The position numbers were made by a program, and so were the translations under genes. A stretch of DNA of 64,000 nucleotides from JAJRZX01 sp964407495 (GTDB lineage: Bacteria; Desulfobacterota; GWC2-55-46; JADFVP01). Shown here piece after piece: positions 33,536 through 41,914 of the stretch. Numbering within the stretch: position 1 is the first letter of the stretch; every line of letters starts with the position of its first letter. The notes under the pieces are model-generated. The model was not told where the DNA came from and did no database searches. It saw only the letters and a list, made by a program, of their open reading frames with translations. The stretch covers positions 1 through 64,000 of the forward strand of contig CAYOVP010000003.1 of NCBI GenBank assembly GCA_964407495.1. Reading direction: 5' to 3'.

Positions 33536-33607
33536 CCAGTCCATGACAGAACGCTATGACCTCATGAAGGGAGAACCCCGGGCCCGGCAAGTCCGGTGAG
33601 AGAACAT

Positions 33608-34360
33608 ATGGAAGATCAGGCAGGGCATACCAATGGGCCCCTTCTCGAAAATGTCTCCATAGTGCTCGTAGAGCCGCAGGGGCCGGCCAACATAGGGGCC
33701 ACTGCAAGGGCCATGCGCAACAACGGCCTCAGAAGTCTCGTCCTCGTAAACCCCTGTGAGTACATGAACGATGAGTGCCTTGGCAGGGCCTGCAATGCCG
33801 GAGACCTAATCCTCTCTGCAAGGGTCTGCAATAGCCTTGAAGAGGCGCTCTGCGATTCCGGTTTTGTAATAGCCACAACACGGCGGACAGGGAAACAGCG
33901 CGAGCCCATGCTGGACCTCGGCGAGGGGGTAAGGCTCATCCTGGAAATGAGCCGAGCCAACGATATCGCCGTACTCTTCGGAAGAGAGGACAGGGGCCTT
34001 GTAAACTCCGAACTCGCCCTTGCCGATGCACTCATGGAACTGCCTGCCCATGAGGACTATCCTTCGTTGAACCTCTCCCATGCCGTCTTTCTCCTCGCCC
34101 ATTATCTCTTCATGGAGTCCCGGGAGGCTGGGACCGGGCGGGCAGTCAGGGCCGCCCCGCGACTGGAGCGGGAGAGGATGTACGAGCACATGGAAAGAAC
34201 GCTCCAGGCCCTCGATTATGGCGACGAGGGCAGGGAGTTTCTTCTCCGGGCCATAATGGCCAACTTCAGAAGGCTCTTCGGCAGGACCTCGCTCATGGAC
34301 AAAGAGGTCAATATGATACGCGGTATCTGCACCCAGATACTTGCGAGGTTGGGGCGCTGA
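33608..34360 (+). CDS. trmJ: TrmJ-family tRNA 2'-O-methyltransferase
   Basis: This SPOUT methyltransferase of about 250 aa 2'-O-methylates position 32 of tRNAs in characterised homologues. The N-terminus IVLVEPQGPANIGATARAMR with NNGL, then IAVLFGREDRGLVNSELA and PSLNLSHAVFLLAHYL, are the three SPOUT knot motifs. A C-terminal helical extension (YEHMERTLQALDYGDEGREF) is typical of TrmJ. ATG at 33608 or GTG at 33596 could be the start; both keep all motifs. It is first of a plus-strand run leading into cbiX. Confidence 0.88.
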   Translation: MEDQAGHTNGPLLENVSIVLVEPQGPANIGATARAMRNNGLRSLVLVNPCEYMNDECLGRACNAGDLILSARVCNSLEEALCDSGFVIATTRRTGKQREPMLDLGEGVRLILEMSRANDIAVLFGREDRGLVNSELALADALMELPAHEDYPSLNLSHAVFLLAHYLFMESREAGTGRAVRAAPRLERERMYEHMERTLQALDYGDEGREFLLRAIMANFRRLFGRTSLMDKEVNMIRGICTQILARLGR

Positions 34361-34438
34361 GGTGCAACATGGAAGAGACACGGTGGATGAGGAGGCAGTG
34401 GAAATGAAGATGTACCAAGCCTGCAGGCAAGCAAGGCG

Positions 34439-34831
34439 ATGAGATCTCCTGAAGGACCTCGGGCCGTTATAATCATAGGACACGGGAGCAGGCAGGACGA
34501 GGCCAATGAGACTGTCAGGGAGACGGCCCGTGCTCTTTCGAGGCTGGGAGGCTTCGGCCCCGTGGTGCCGGCCTTTCTAAAGTTCGGCGAACCCGATTTT
34601 CGCTCTGCCCTCGAGGGCCTCATAGTGAAGGGCTTTTACGAGATCATGGTGATGCCCTACTTCCTCTATCCAGGGGCGCACGTCAGGGAAGACATACCTC
34701 AAGAGATATGCCGTGTACAGAAAAAGCATCCTCACGTCAGGATCCGCCTATGCAGGACCCTTGGTTTTGACGAGAAGATTATCGAGGTAGTTGCAGATAG
34801 GCTCGAAGAGGCCATGGCCGCGGAGGGATGA
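34439..34831 (+). CDS. cbiX: sirohydrochlorin cobaltochelatase, short CbiX form
   Basis: The 130-aa protein is the small homodimeric CbiX type, which inserts Co2+ into sirohydrochlorin in anaerobic B12 synthesis. The N-terminal IIIGHGSRQDEAN carries the catalytic His (H15), and YFLYPGAHVREDIPQEI holds the second conserved His. SirB-type ferrochelatase activity (siroheme) is an alternative that cannot be excluded. AAGG stands just before the ATG. Its location ahead of cbiMNQO supports cobalt. Confidence 0.85.
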   Translation: MRSPEGPRAVIIIGHGSRQDEANETVRETARALSRLGGFGPVVPAFLKFGEPDFRSALEGLIVKGFYEIMVMPYFLYPGAHVREDIPQEICRVQKKHPHVRIRLCRTLGFDEKIIEVVADRLEEAMAAEG

Positions 34832-34938
34832 CAGAGAGCCCTGGTGCCTGGAAGATATGACAGGACTTGCTGGCCTTGAGCACGGACTTATGAGGCTAAA
34901 GCGCGTTACAAGGATAGTGGTGAAAAGGAGAAGGTAAG

Positions 34939-35931
34939 ATGCACATCCCTGATGGCTACCTCGGGCCGGCTACATGTGCTGTCTTCTATGGCGTCGTGGC
35001 CCCCCTCTGGTACAGGGGAGCACGGCGGCTTGAGGGTAGCCAGAGCGCCAGGGAACTTCCAAGGATCTCCCTTGCCTCGGCCTTTGTCTTCGTCCTCATG
35101 ATGTTCAACTTTCCCCTGCCTGGCGGCACTTCGGGACACCTCGTGGGGGCCGCCATACTCTCAGTGACCCTTGGCCCCTGGGCCGCCTTCATGGCGCTGA
35201 GCCTGGCCCTCTTCATACAGGCCGTTGTCTTTGGAGACGGCGGCATCACGGCCCTTGGGGCAAATGCCTTCAACATGGCCTTTCTCATGAGTTTCTCAAG
35301 TTACGGCATATACAGGATCCTTGCGCCTCGGGGACGTGGCAGTGCCTTCAGGTATGCCCTGGCTTCTGCGCTCGCCGGCTATGTCTCAGTCTGCCTTGCC
35401 GCCCTTGCCCTTGCCCTGGAACTCGGCATCCAGCCGCTCGTGGCAGCGGACGCTGCCGGCAACCCCCTCTACGCCCCCTATCCCCTCGGCATCACCATGC
35501 CCGCTGTCCTGATCCCCCACTTACTATTCTTCGGTCCTGTAGAGGCCCTGGGAACGGCCCTTGTGCTCGCCTCTCTCCGTGCCAGGGGGGAGACAAGTGC
35601 AGTGAAGGGCCACCGTGGCAGCAGGCCCCTATGGTGGGGGCTCTCTGCCCTCGTGCTCGTAACCCCGGCGGGCCTTGCGGCCTCTGGCGCGCCATGGGGC
35701 GAGTGGGGCCCCCATGCCTTCAGGGAGATCTTCGGTTTTCTGCCCAGGGGCATGGAGAGGCTCGGGGGTATCTGGAGGGGAGTTCTACCTTCATACGGCG
35801 CAGGGGGCCTTGGCGCAGGGTCGGGCAGGCTTGGCTCAGCCCTTCTCTACATGGCATCTGCGGCCATTGGGAGCATTCTCATCGTCTTACTTGTCTATGT
35901 CTGGGGGAGGTTGTGGCAGAGAGACCCTTAG
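34939..35931 (+). CDS. cbiM: CbiM-CbiN fusion: cobalt/nickel ECF transporter component
   Basis: This 330-aa inner-membrane protein begins MHIPDGYLGP; the N-terminal Met-His is part of the metal site in CbiM/NikM. Hydrophobic helices with PLPGGTSGHLVGAAILSVTLG and FGDGGITALGANAFNMAF complete the CbiM part (~1-215). A C-terminal portion with GEWG and two more TM helices resembles the CbiN/PDGLE partner, here joined in one chain. AGGAG lies 8 nt upstream. CbiM takes up Co2+ with CbiQ and CbiO next door; nickel is an alternative, but cbiX beside it argues for cobalt. Confidence 0.9.
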   Translation: MHIPDGYLGPATCAVFYGVVAPLWYRGARRLEGSQSARELPRISLASAFVFVLMMFNFPLPGGTSGHLVGAAILSVTLGPWAAFMALSLALFIQAVVFGDGGITALGANAFNMAFLMSFSSYGIYRILAPRGRGSAFRYALASALAGYVSVCLAALALALELGIQPLVAADAAGNPLYAPYPLGITMPAVLIPHLLFFGPVEALGTALVLASLRARGETSAVKGHRGSRPLWWGLSALVLVTPAGLAASGAPWGEWGPHAFREIFGFLPRGMERLGGIWRGVLPSYGAGGLGAGSGRLGSALLYMASAAIGSILIVLLVYVWGRLWQRDP

Positions 35932-35942
35932 TGCCTCCATGG

Positions 35943-36794
35943 ATGAATAGCGAGCAGACGCCAGAGCCGCGCGGTCCAAGGCGCCTGGCCTTTCTCGATA
36001 AGATTGCTGGGAGGCTCCAGGGTGTAAAGGAGTGGTTCTCTGATAACGGGGCCGGGAGGGGCATCCTCCGTCGTCTGGACCCTGCGGCCCGCATGGGGGG
36101 CGCGCTACTCCTGCTCATTGGCGCGGCCCTTGCCAAAGGGCCTCTCGGCCTCGGCGTTGTGGCGCTTTCCCTTGCCCTTGGGCTGGCGGTCTCTGGGCGG
36201 GCGCTCCGACCACTAATAAGGAGAACTCTCCCCCTATTTTTCTTTACAGGGGTGGTGACCATACCGGTCTTTTTCGGGCTCTCTACACCTGATGGCCACC
36301 TCGCAGGGCAGGGCGGTGGCTGGATTGGGGCGCACCTCGGGCTGAGTTACGAAGGACTTGCACGGGGCGGCTTCTTCCTCGCCAGGTCTACGCTCATGGC
36401 CGCGGTGGTCGTTTTTACAGGACTGCTGACCACACGATCGGAATTTGTTCGCGGGCTTGGCAAGTTTCCCCTGCCAGGGCTCTTGGTCACCCTGGTCTTC
36501 ATTACTATTGCCAACATCTGGCGTCTTCTTCGTGTACTCGAAGAAGTGGTTCTGGCGAGGAAATCGCGTATCATAATTGGTGCCAGTTTTTCCGAGCGCG
36601 AAGGTTGGTTTGCATCTAAGGCACGTTTCCTCATGGACAGGGCCATGAGTACATCGGAGGAGGTGGCCATGGCCATGGCCTCGAGGGGATTTGACGGCAG
36701 GATGAGGACCTTGAGGACAGGGTTCCTGGGGGCCTGGGATTTTCTCTTTATAGGGCTCTGCGCCTTTGTCCTCCTTTTGGCGGCATTACTCTGA
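35943..36794 (+). CDS. cbiQ: energy-coupling factor permease CbiQ
   Basis: CbiQ is the T component that couples ATP hydrolysis by CbiO to metal transport by CbiM. The ~283-aa protein has 5-6 TM helices and the two cytoplasmic coupling signatures near the end, of which SREGWFASKAR-like text and AMASRGFDGRM (consensus AxxxRG) are visible. The ATG at 35943 has a poor ribosome-binding site. A GTG at 35931 overlapping the cbiM stop (TAGTG), with GAGAG 7 nt upstream, is a good alternative. Confidence 0.88.
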   Translation: MNSEQTPEPRGPRRLAFLDKIAGRLQGVKEWFSDNGAGRGILRRLDPAARMGGALLLLIGAALAKGPLGLGVVALSLALGLAVSGRALRPLIRRTLPLFFFTGVVTIPVFFGLSTPDGHLAGQGGGWIGAHLGLSYEGLARGGFFLARSTLMAAVVVFTGLLTTRSEFVRGLGKFPLPGLLVTLVFITIANIWRLLRVLEEVVLARKSRIIIGASFSEREGWFASKARFLMDRAMSTSEEVAMAMASRGFDGRMRTLRTGFLGAWDFLFIGLCAFVLLLAALL

Positions 36795-36825
36795 ATTGTA
36801 CTGTTTTTTCAAGTAAAGGGCGATC

Positions 36826-37635
36826 ATGACCGAAGAAGTCTATGGGGTGAGGGGGGTATCTTTCAGTTACGGCGAGGTCTGCGCCCTGAGACAGGTCTCC
36901 TTTGCCATGAGAAGGGGCGAGTCTCTCGCTGTACTCGGTGCAAGCGGGGCCGGAAAGACCACGCTCCTCAGGGTCCTTAACGGCCTTCTCGAGCCCCAGT
37001 GCGGTGAGGTGGGATTCATGGGCCGCCCTCTCCAGGGGCACTGGCTCGGAGGCCCGGAGGAGGCGCGTTTTCGCGCCATGGTGGGCCTCGTCTTCCCAGA
37101 GCCCGACGTCCAACTCTTCTGCGCCACTGTCTCTGACGAGGTGGCCTTCGGGCCCCTTCAACTCGGCCTTGCCCGCGACGAAGTCAAGACGAGGGTAGAC
37201 GATACCCTGGAGTTGGTGGGTATCAGCGGGCTCAGGGAGAGGCCGCCGCAGAGGCTTAGTAGCGGCGAGAAGAAGAAGGTACAGATAGCCTCCATACTCT
37301 CGGCAAACCCCTCTGTACTGCTCCTCGACGAACCCACCTTTGGTCTCGACCCCAGGACACAGGTCTGGCTCCTCGAACTCCTCATGAGGCTCAAGGACAT
37401 GGGAAAGACCTTTGTCCTGGCAACCCATGACCTCAGCCTCGTAGAGGACTTTGCCGAGAGGGTGATAGTCCTTGGAGAGGACCACAGCCTTGTAGCCGAG
37501 GGGAGGGCGGTGGAGATACTGAGGGACAGGGAACTGCTCCTCAGGGTAAATCTCATCCACGAACACGCACATAGGCACGGTACAGTTGTTCATAAACACA
37601 GCCATGGACCTTATGCACCTCATGATGAACACTGA
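36826..37635 (+). CDS. cbiO: cobalt transporter ATP-binding protein CbiO with His-rich tail
   Basis: The 269-aa ECF ATPase has Walker A GASGAGKTT (38-46), Q-loop VFPEPDVQLFCATVSDEVAFGP, signature LSSGEKKKVQIA, Walker B VLLLDEPTFGLD and switch His in ATHDLSLV. The last 25 residues hold ten histidines (HEHAHRHG, VHKHSHGPYAPHDEH). Such a tail could buffer Co2+ or Ni2+ near the transporter; it is not part of the core fold. It completes cbiX-cbiMN-cbiQ-cbiO. Confidence 0.9.
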   Translation: MTEEVYGVRGVSFSYGEVCALRQVSFAMRRGESLAVLGASGAGKTTLLRVLNGLLEPQCGEVGFMGRPLQGHWLGGPEEARFRAMVGLVFPEPDVQLFCATVSDEVAFGPLQLGLARDEVKTRVDDTLELVGISGLRERPPQRLSSGEKKKVQIASILSANPSVLLLDEPTFGLDPRTQVWLLELLMRLKDMGKTFVLATHDLSLVEDFAERVIVLGEDHSLVAEGRAVEILRDRELLLRVNLIHEHAHRHGTVVHKHSHGPYAPHDEH

Positions 37636-37663
37636 AATTCCCATTTTTTTCAGGAGGTGTCTT

Positions 37664-38962
37664 ATGAGGAAGGGTAATGGCAGTCTGGTCTCGGCCTTGT
37701 TCGCCTTTTTTGTCTTCTCCATTTTTTTCACTCCAGGCATTGTAGAGGCACAGGATAAGGACAGGATCAAGGACCTGGAGAAGCGTATAGAAAGGCTCGA
37801 GAGAAAAGACGGTGATACCAGTGTGAGTTCCGAGCGGTCACACCGCCTGCACCCCGTGCACAGCGAGTTTGGTCTCGAGATAACGGGCGGCATTACCCTT
37901 ACCCTACAGGGCGTTGCCAATGTACAGGGTCAGAAACGCACCGAGGCCGCCATCTCCGGAGACCTCGCAGTAGAGGGCCCCATCGGCGCGAACGGTCTGG
38001 CCGTCATTGTACTCGACCTCCAGCAGGGCCTTGGCGTGGAGGGCCTTGGGCTCCTTGCCGCACCAAACGGCAACCCCACAGGGCCGAACGCGGACGTGGA
38101 GTCCTTCAATGACATGAGGATAAACGTTACTCAACTCTACTATGAACACCACTTTCTCGATGGCGGCCTTACTGTCTCAGTGGGGCAACTCGATATAACG
38201 GGTTACCTCGACGCCAACGAGTTCGCCAATGACGAGACAGGCGCCTTTCTGGCCAATGTCTTCGTAAACAACCCTTCTATTGAGTTCGGGGGCTCGGATA
38301 ACTTCTACTCTCCGGGCCTGGCCCTGGTATTCTCTCCTGCAGGGAAGATGGACCTTGCCATCGGCGCCTTTGATGGCGACGGCGATTATGCCAGGCCCTT
38401 TGACGCCCCCTTTTTAATGGCAGAGGCGGACTTCAGGCCGAGATTCCTTGGCAAAGAGGGTACATACAGGGTATATTACTGGCGGCGGTCTTCGAGGCCC
38501 GCGGCCAACCTGGAGTTTCTCGCCGACCCCACCAAGACCGCCCTCGTAAAGGCCTTCAACCAGGGTGTGGGGCTGAGTTTTGATCAGTATATAGGCCACA
38601 ACCTCGGGCTCTGGCTCCGTGGGGGTACGCAACGCGAGACAGTCTCGCAGATGAAGGCATTTCTCGGCACCGGCCTCCATGCCAGCGCCGCTCTCATAGG
38701 GCGTGAGCACGACTCCATGGGCCTGGGCTATGGTGTAAACTTCCTGGGCAGGGATTACAGGGAGTACCGGCAGGGTAGTACAAGAGGCTTTGACCCGGGG
38801 AATGAGCATTACATAGAGGTCTACTACGACGTCTTTCTCAGCGGACTGGGGGGCATGGGGTTGCACCTCGCCCCTGACTTTCAGTATATAATCAACCGTG
38901 GCGGCAATAGACGAACAACGGACGCCTTTTTGTACGGCCTTAGGATACAGGCCGATTTTTAG
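37664..38962 (+). CDS. outer-membrane porin, coiled-coil N-terminus
   Basis: The 432-aa exported protein has a signal peptide (to ~29, VEAQ), a short coiled coil (KDRIKDLEKRIERLERK, ~32-50) and then a beta-barrel-like body with many alternating strands, ending LRIQADF. Features such as GQLDITGYLDANEFANDE, SFDQYIGHNLGLWLRGGTQR and YEHHFLDGGLTVSVG recall carbohydrate-selective OprB-type porins. AGGAGGTG lies 5 nt upstream of the ATG. It is 28 nt behind cbiO, so it may be co-transcribed and could admit a metal complex, although that is inference. Confidence 0.75.
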   Translation: MRKGNGSLVSALFAFFVFSIFFTPGIVEAQDKDRIKDLEKRIERLERKDGDTSVSSERSHRLHPVHSEFGLEITGGITLTLQGVANVQGQKRTEAAISGDLAVEGPIGANGLAVIVLDLQQGLGVEGLGLLAAPNGNPTGPNADVESFNDMRINVTQLYYEHHFLDGGLTVSVGQLDITGYLDANEFANDETGAFLANVFVNNPSIEFGGSDNFYSPGLALVFSPAGKMDLAIGAFDGDGDYARPFDAPFLMAEADFRPRFLGKEGTYRVYYWRRSSRPAANLEFLADPTKTALVKAFNQGVGLSFDQYIGHNLGLWLRGGTQRETVSQMKAFLGTGLHASAALIGREHDSMGLGYGVNFLGRDYREYRQGSTRGFDPGNEHYIEVYYDVFLSGLGGMGLHLAPDFQYIINRGGNRRTTDAFLYGLRIQADF

Positions 38963-38993
38963 CGCCAGGAGCGATTCGTGAGACAGGTACAGC

Positions 38994-39377
38994 GTGCGTA
39001 AGAACCTCTTCCTCGTTTTCCTGTACATGGCCTTCGTCTTCGTTGTCTCGGTTCTGCCGACACCCGAGGGCGTAGACCCCTTTACGGGTTTTGACAAGGT
39101 AGTACACTTTGCGATCTACGGGCTGATGGCAATACTCTGGGCAAGGGTCTTTGCAGGCGGAAGGGGCATTGTGGGCAATGGTTTCTCCGGCAGGGTCTTT
39201 GTCATCGTCCTTGCTCTGGCCTTTTTTTACGGCCTTTTCATAGAACTCGTTCAGGAACTGACGCCCTCGCGGGAGGCTTCTTTTTATGATGCCCTTGCAA
39301 ACGGCCTTGGCGGGGCCGCCGGCGCAGGCCTGTACTTCCTTGTCCACAGGTTCAGCAAGAAGAAGGAGAGGTTATGA
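38994..39377 (+). CDS. VanZ-like family membrane protein
   Basis: The 127-aa protein has four TM helices with the VanZ-like signature FDKVVHFAIYGLMAILWARV and a second motif FIELVQELTPSREASFYDALANGLGGAAG (polar residues facing the same side). The function of VanZ-like proteins outside teicoplanin resistance is unknown; lipid or phosphate-group chemistry has been proposed. A GTG start with AGG 6 nt upstream is used. Its stop overlaps the start of the creatininase-like gene (ATGA). Confidence 0.8.
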   Translation: MRKNLFLVFLYMAFVFVVSVLPTPEGVDPFTGFDKVVHFAIYGLMAILWARVFAGGRGIVGNGFSGRVFVIVLALAFFYGLFIELVQELTPSREASFYDALANGLGGAAGAGLYFLVHRFSKKKERL

Positions 39378-40090
39378 TACTGGAAGAGATGACAATGGAA
39401 GAGTTCAGCGCGGCCTTGAAAAAGACCAGGACCATTGCCCTACCCTATGGTACACTGGAGGCGCATGGGAGGCATCTGCCCCTGAATACCGATACTATTG
39501 TGGTGCGCCGGGTCCTGGAGGAGGCGGCAGGGGAGAGAGATTTTTTCATCTCCGCGCCCCTGCATTACGGCGTCTGTACATCCACGGGCCAGCATCCAGG
39601 AAGCATAGGCATTACCCCGCCAACGCTCCGGAGGCTTACCCTTGATTTCGTGGAGGACGCCTACAGGAGGGGGTTACGGAAGGTCCTCCTTATATCCGGC
39701 CATGCAGGGGGAGCGCACATGGCGGCCATAAAAGAGGCCGCAGAGGTGCTTGCCCAGAGGCTCGATGGGCTTGTCATTGCGGCCCTCTCCATCTATGATG
39801 CCGTCTGGGATGACCTTACGCGCATAGCCGAGACAGAGAACGACTCGCACGCCGGAGAGATGGAGACTTCCCTCATCCTCCACCTTGCTCCCCAACTCGT
39901 GAAGGGCCGCTCCGAGGAGGAGTACCCGCGGTTCAACAAACCAATCATCAACGCCGACAAGGTAAGCGAGTGGCCCGGCGCTGTCTGGGGCGACCCTCGC
40001 AAGGCTACTGCCGAAAAAGGCAGGGAACTATTCGATTGCATGGTGAAGGAAGTACTCGCCATACTCGAAAAAATGGAAGAGACTGTCTGA
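39374..40090 (+). CDS. creatininase-family amidohydrolase
   Basis: The 238-aa metal-dependent amidohydrolase has the family metal ligands in PYGTLEAHGRHLPLNTDT (E29, H31, D40), SGHAGGAHMAA and DSHAGEMETSLIL. Family members act on creatinine, formamides or peptide termini (as in MftE), so the substrate here is open. No mycofactocin or flavin genes are adjacent. ATG overlaps the stop of the VanZ-like gene by 4 nt, implying co-translation. Confidence 0.85.
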   Translation: MILEEMTMEEFSAALKKTRTIALPYGTLEAHGRHLPLNTDTIVVRRVLEEAAGERDFFISAPLHYGVCTSTGQHPGSIGITPPTLRRLTLDFVEDAYRRGLRKVLLISGHAGGAHMAAIKEAAEVLAQRLDGLVIAALSIYDAVWDDLTRIAETENDSHAGEMETSLILHLAPQLVKGRSEEEYPRFNKPIINADKVSEWPGAVWGDPRKATAEKGRELFDCMVKEVLAILEKMEETV

Positions 40091-40156
40091 GAGGCCGGGG
40101 CCTCGAAGAGATAGGGGGGTGGAGGATATGCGGCCCTTGGCCCCGCGCTTTCTTAT

Positions 40157-40304
40157 GTAAAGTCTGATTGATTCAGACTTTACTGCGGCCCAGGGATGGG
40201 CCGCCATTTTCAGGACTGATAAGCCCTTGAAAATGTGAGGGAAAGAAAAACCGCGCTTTTTCTTTCCTGTCTCTGAATAATTCAGGGATGAATTATTCAG
40301 AGGT
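40157..40304 (+). repeat. family-2 element: five consecutive perfect hairpins
   Basis: Five stems follow with almost no free nucleotides: GTAAAGTCTGA/TCAGACTTTAC (11 bp, 40157-40183); GCGGCCCA/TGGGCCGC around GGGA (40185-40204); CATTTTCA/TGAAAATG (40205-40235); GGAAAGAAAAA/TTTTTCTTTCC (40240-40267); CTCTGAATAATTC/GAATTATTCAGAG with loop AGGGAT (40271-40302). Stems two and five share the loop context C-AGGGAT-G though their stems differ. Related copies lie at 3067 and 15960. No T-run follows. It fills the gap between the creatininase-like gene and deoB. Confidence 0.85.
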
Positions 40305-40422
40305 TCCTTATATGAAAGGCAGGGGGAAGAAGATAGGGACCAGTTCCAGGGGCCTTGGCACCTACCTCTCTCGGGTTTGCGGCATTTCAGGGGACATAGA
40401 CCAAGGACAGGTAGAAAGGGTA

Positions 40423-41604
40423 TTGGAGATACATCGAGTTGTCATCATCGTAATAGACGGTCTCGGCATCGGGGCCCTGCCCGATGCCGCAGAGTACGGC
40501 GACACCGGCGCCCATACCCTTGACAACACTGCAAGGGCAGTCGGCGGACTCGGTCTTCCGACGCTCCAGTCTCTCGGCCTCGGCCTCGTGGAGGGCGTAG
40601 AGGAGATAGAGAGGACGCCTTTGCCCCGCGGCGCCTATGGCAGAATGCAGGAGGCCTCGCCCGGAAAGGATACCCTCACAGGTCACCGCGAGATGATGGG
40701 TGTCATACTCGAAGCGCCCTATCCAACATTCCCAGAGGGCTTTCCCAGGGCCATGATGGAGGAGTTCAGGGATGCAACAGGCAGGGAGTGGCTGTATGGA
40801 AAACCTGCCTCTGGCACGGAGATAATCGAGAGGCTCGGCCCCGAGCACATGGCAAGTGGCAAACTCATCGTCTACACCTCTGCGGACAGCGTCTTCCAGA
40901 TAGCGGCTCATGAGGACGTGGTTCCAGTAGAGGAACTATACGATATATGCGCCAAGGCCCGCTCCATGCTCAACAAATATGGCCTGGAGCGCGTCATAGC
41001 AAGGCCCTTTACAGGAAGGCCAGGTGCCTTCAGTCGCACGCCGAGGCGCCGCGACTTCGCCCTTCCGCCCAAGCGCCCAATCCTGCTCGAGATGCTCGCA
41101 GAGAAGGGCCTGCCTGTTATTGGCATAGGGAAGATAGGCGATATCTTCTCCCATAGGGGCCTTACCGAAGAGGTCCATACCAGGAGCGATGCCCAGGGCA
41201 TGGACCGTACACTCGAGGCCTTCGGGTCTCTGAGGCCGGGCTCGAGGGCGCTCATATTCACCAACCTCGTGGACCTGGACATGAAGTACGGCCACAGGCG
41301 TGACGCCCAGGGGTGCGCCAGCGTCCTTGCGGCAGTGGACGCCTGGCTCCCATCCCTCATGGAAGAACTCCATGACAGGGACCTCGTCATCATCACCGCA
41401 GACCATGGTTGCGACCCCACAACGCCCTCTACAGACCACTCTCGTGAATACGTCCCCCTTCTTGTCTTCGGTCCCTGCGTAGGAGGGGGGACGAACCTCG
41501 GTACAAGGAAGACCTTTTCTGATATCGGGGCAACGCTTGCCCAGGGGTTCGGACTCGGCCCTGCGGTGCCGGGCCGGTCCTTTCTCTCCTCCATCCTCGC
41601 CTGA
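40423..41604 (+). CDS. deoB: phosphopentomutase
   Basis: DeoB interconverts ribose-1-phosphate (or deoxyribose-1-phosphate) and the 5-phosphate in nucleoside salvage, with two Mn2+ and a phospho-Thr/Ser. The metal site starts at VIIVIDGLGIGALPDA; GKDTLTGHREMMGV holds the phosphorylated residue, and VIGIGKIGDIFSHRG and IITADHGCDPTTPSTDHSRE the other ligands. The TTG at 40423 gives 393 aa, the family length. The frame is open back to 40288, but that ATG lies inside a family-2 hairpin and adds residues with no family match. Confidence 0.92.
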   Translation: MEIHRVVIIVIDGLGIGALPDAAEYGDTGAHTLDNTARAVGGLGLPTLQSLGLGLVEGVEEIERTPLPRGAYGRMQEASPGKDTLTGHREMMGVILEAPYPTFPEGFPRAMMEEFRDATGREWLYGKPASGTEIIERLGPEHMASGKLIVYTSADSVFQIAAHEDVVPVEELYDICAKARSMLNKYGLERVIARPFTGRPGAFSRTPRRRDFALPPKRPILLEMLAEKGLPVIGIGKIGDIFSHRGLTEEVHTRSDAQGMDRTLEAFGSLRPGSRALIFTNLVDLDMKYGHRRDAQGCASVLAAVDAWLPSLMEELHDRDLVIITADHGCDPTTPSTDHSREYVPLLVFGPCVGGGTNLGTRKTFSDIGATLAQGFGLGPAVPGRSFLSSILA

Positions 41605-41619
41605 GCCAGGTATTTTACC

Positions 41620-41648
41620 TTGACCACGAGGTAATATTGGCGTACTAT
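41620..41648 (+). promoter_or_regulatory. promoter of the mod operon
   Basis: TTGACC and TACTAT are 17 nt apart. Transcription would start about 10 nt before the candidate molybdenum-cofactor riboswitch. Confidence 0.65.
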
Positions 41649-41664
41649 ATCCTGGAAGAACAAT

Positions 41665-41779
41665 ATACCTCTATCTCCGAGCCCCTCTCTCCTAAGGCCG
41701 ACCGCGGCTATGGAGGCCGGGCCGTTCAGGGTATGCCGGGAAACGGACATGCCTCCCCTTTGGAAAGGAGAGTCTCCAT
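41665..41779 (+). promoter_or_regulatory. candidate molybdenum cofactor (Moco) riboswitch
   Basis: The leader carries CTCCGAGCC near its 5' end, a GNRA-like tetraloop in GCCGGGAAACGG, and the 3' block CATGCCTCCCC-TTTGG-AAAGGAGAGTCTCC, which recall the Moco RNA motif. Outer arms and several internal GC stems give a compact multi-helix fold. It is followed immediately by an intrinsic terminator and then modABC. Identification rests on motif memory and context, without a covariance search. Confidence 0.65.
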
Positions 41780-41807
41780 AACCGGCCTTTCCGTGGCCGG
41801 TTTTTTT
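41780..41807 (+). terminator. intrinsic terminator before modA
   Basis: A perfect 8-bp stem AACCGGCC/GGCCGGTT with a 7-nt loop runs into a T7 tract. It lies after the promoter and candidate riboswitch but before modA, so it is the likely expression platform. Confidence 0.85.
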
Positions 41808-41914
41808 ATCTCTTAAAAACCAAGACCAGCAGGTGGAGGGACAAAGGGGAGGATGGTGCATCGTCTCCTGGCGCACCTTCTTTTGCCACGACTTCTTTGC
41901 CTTGGCAAGGGACC

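Noticed and set aside
40288..40422. N-terminal extension of deoB from the ATG at 40288
   Set aside because: The ATG lies inside a family-2 hairpin and the extra 45 residues match nothing in phosphopentomutases.
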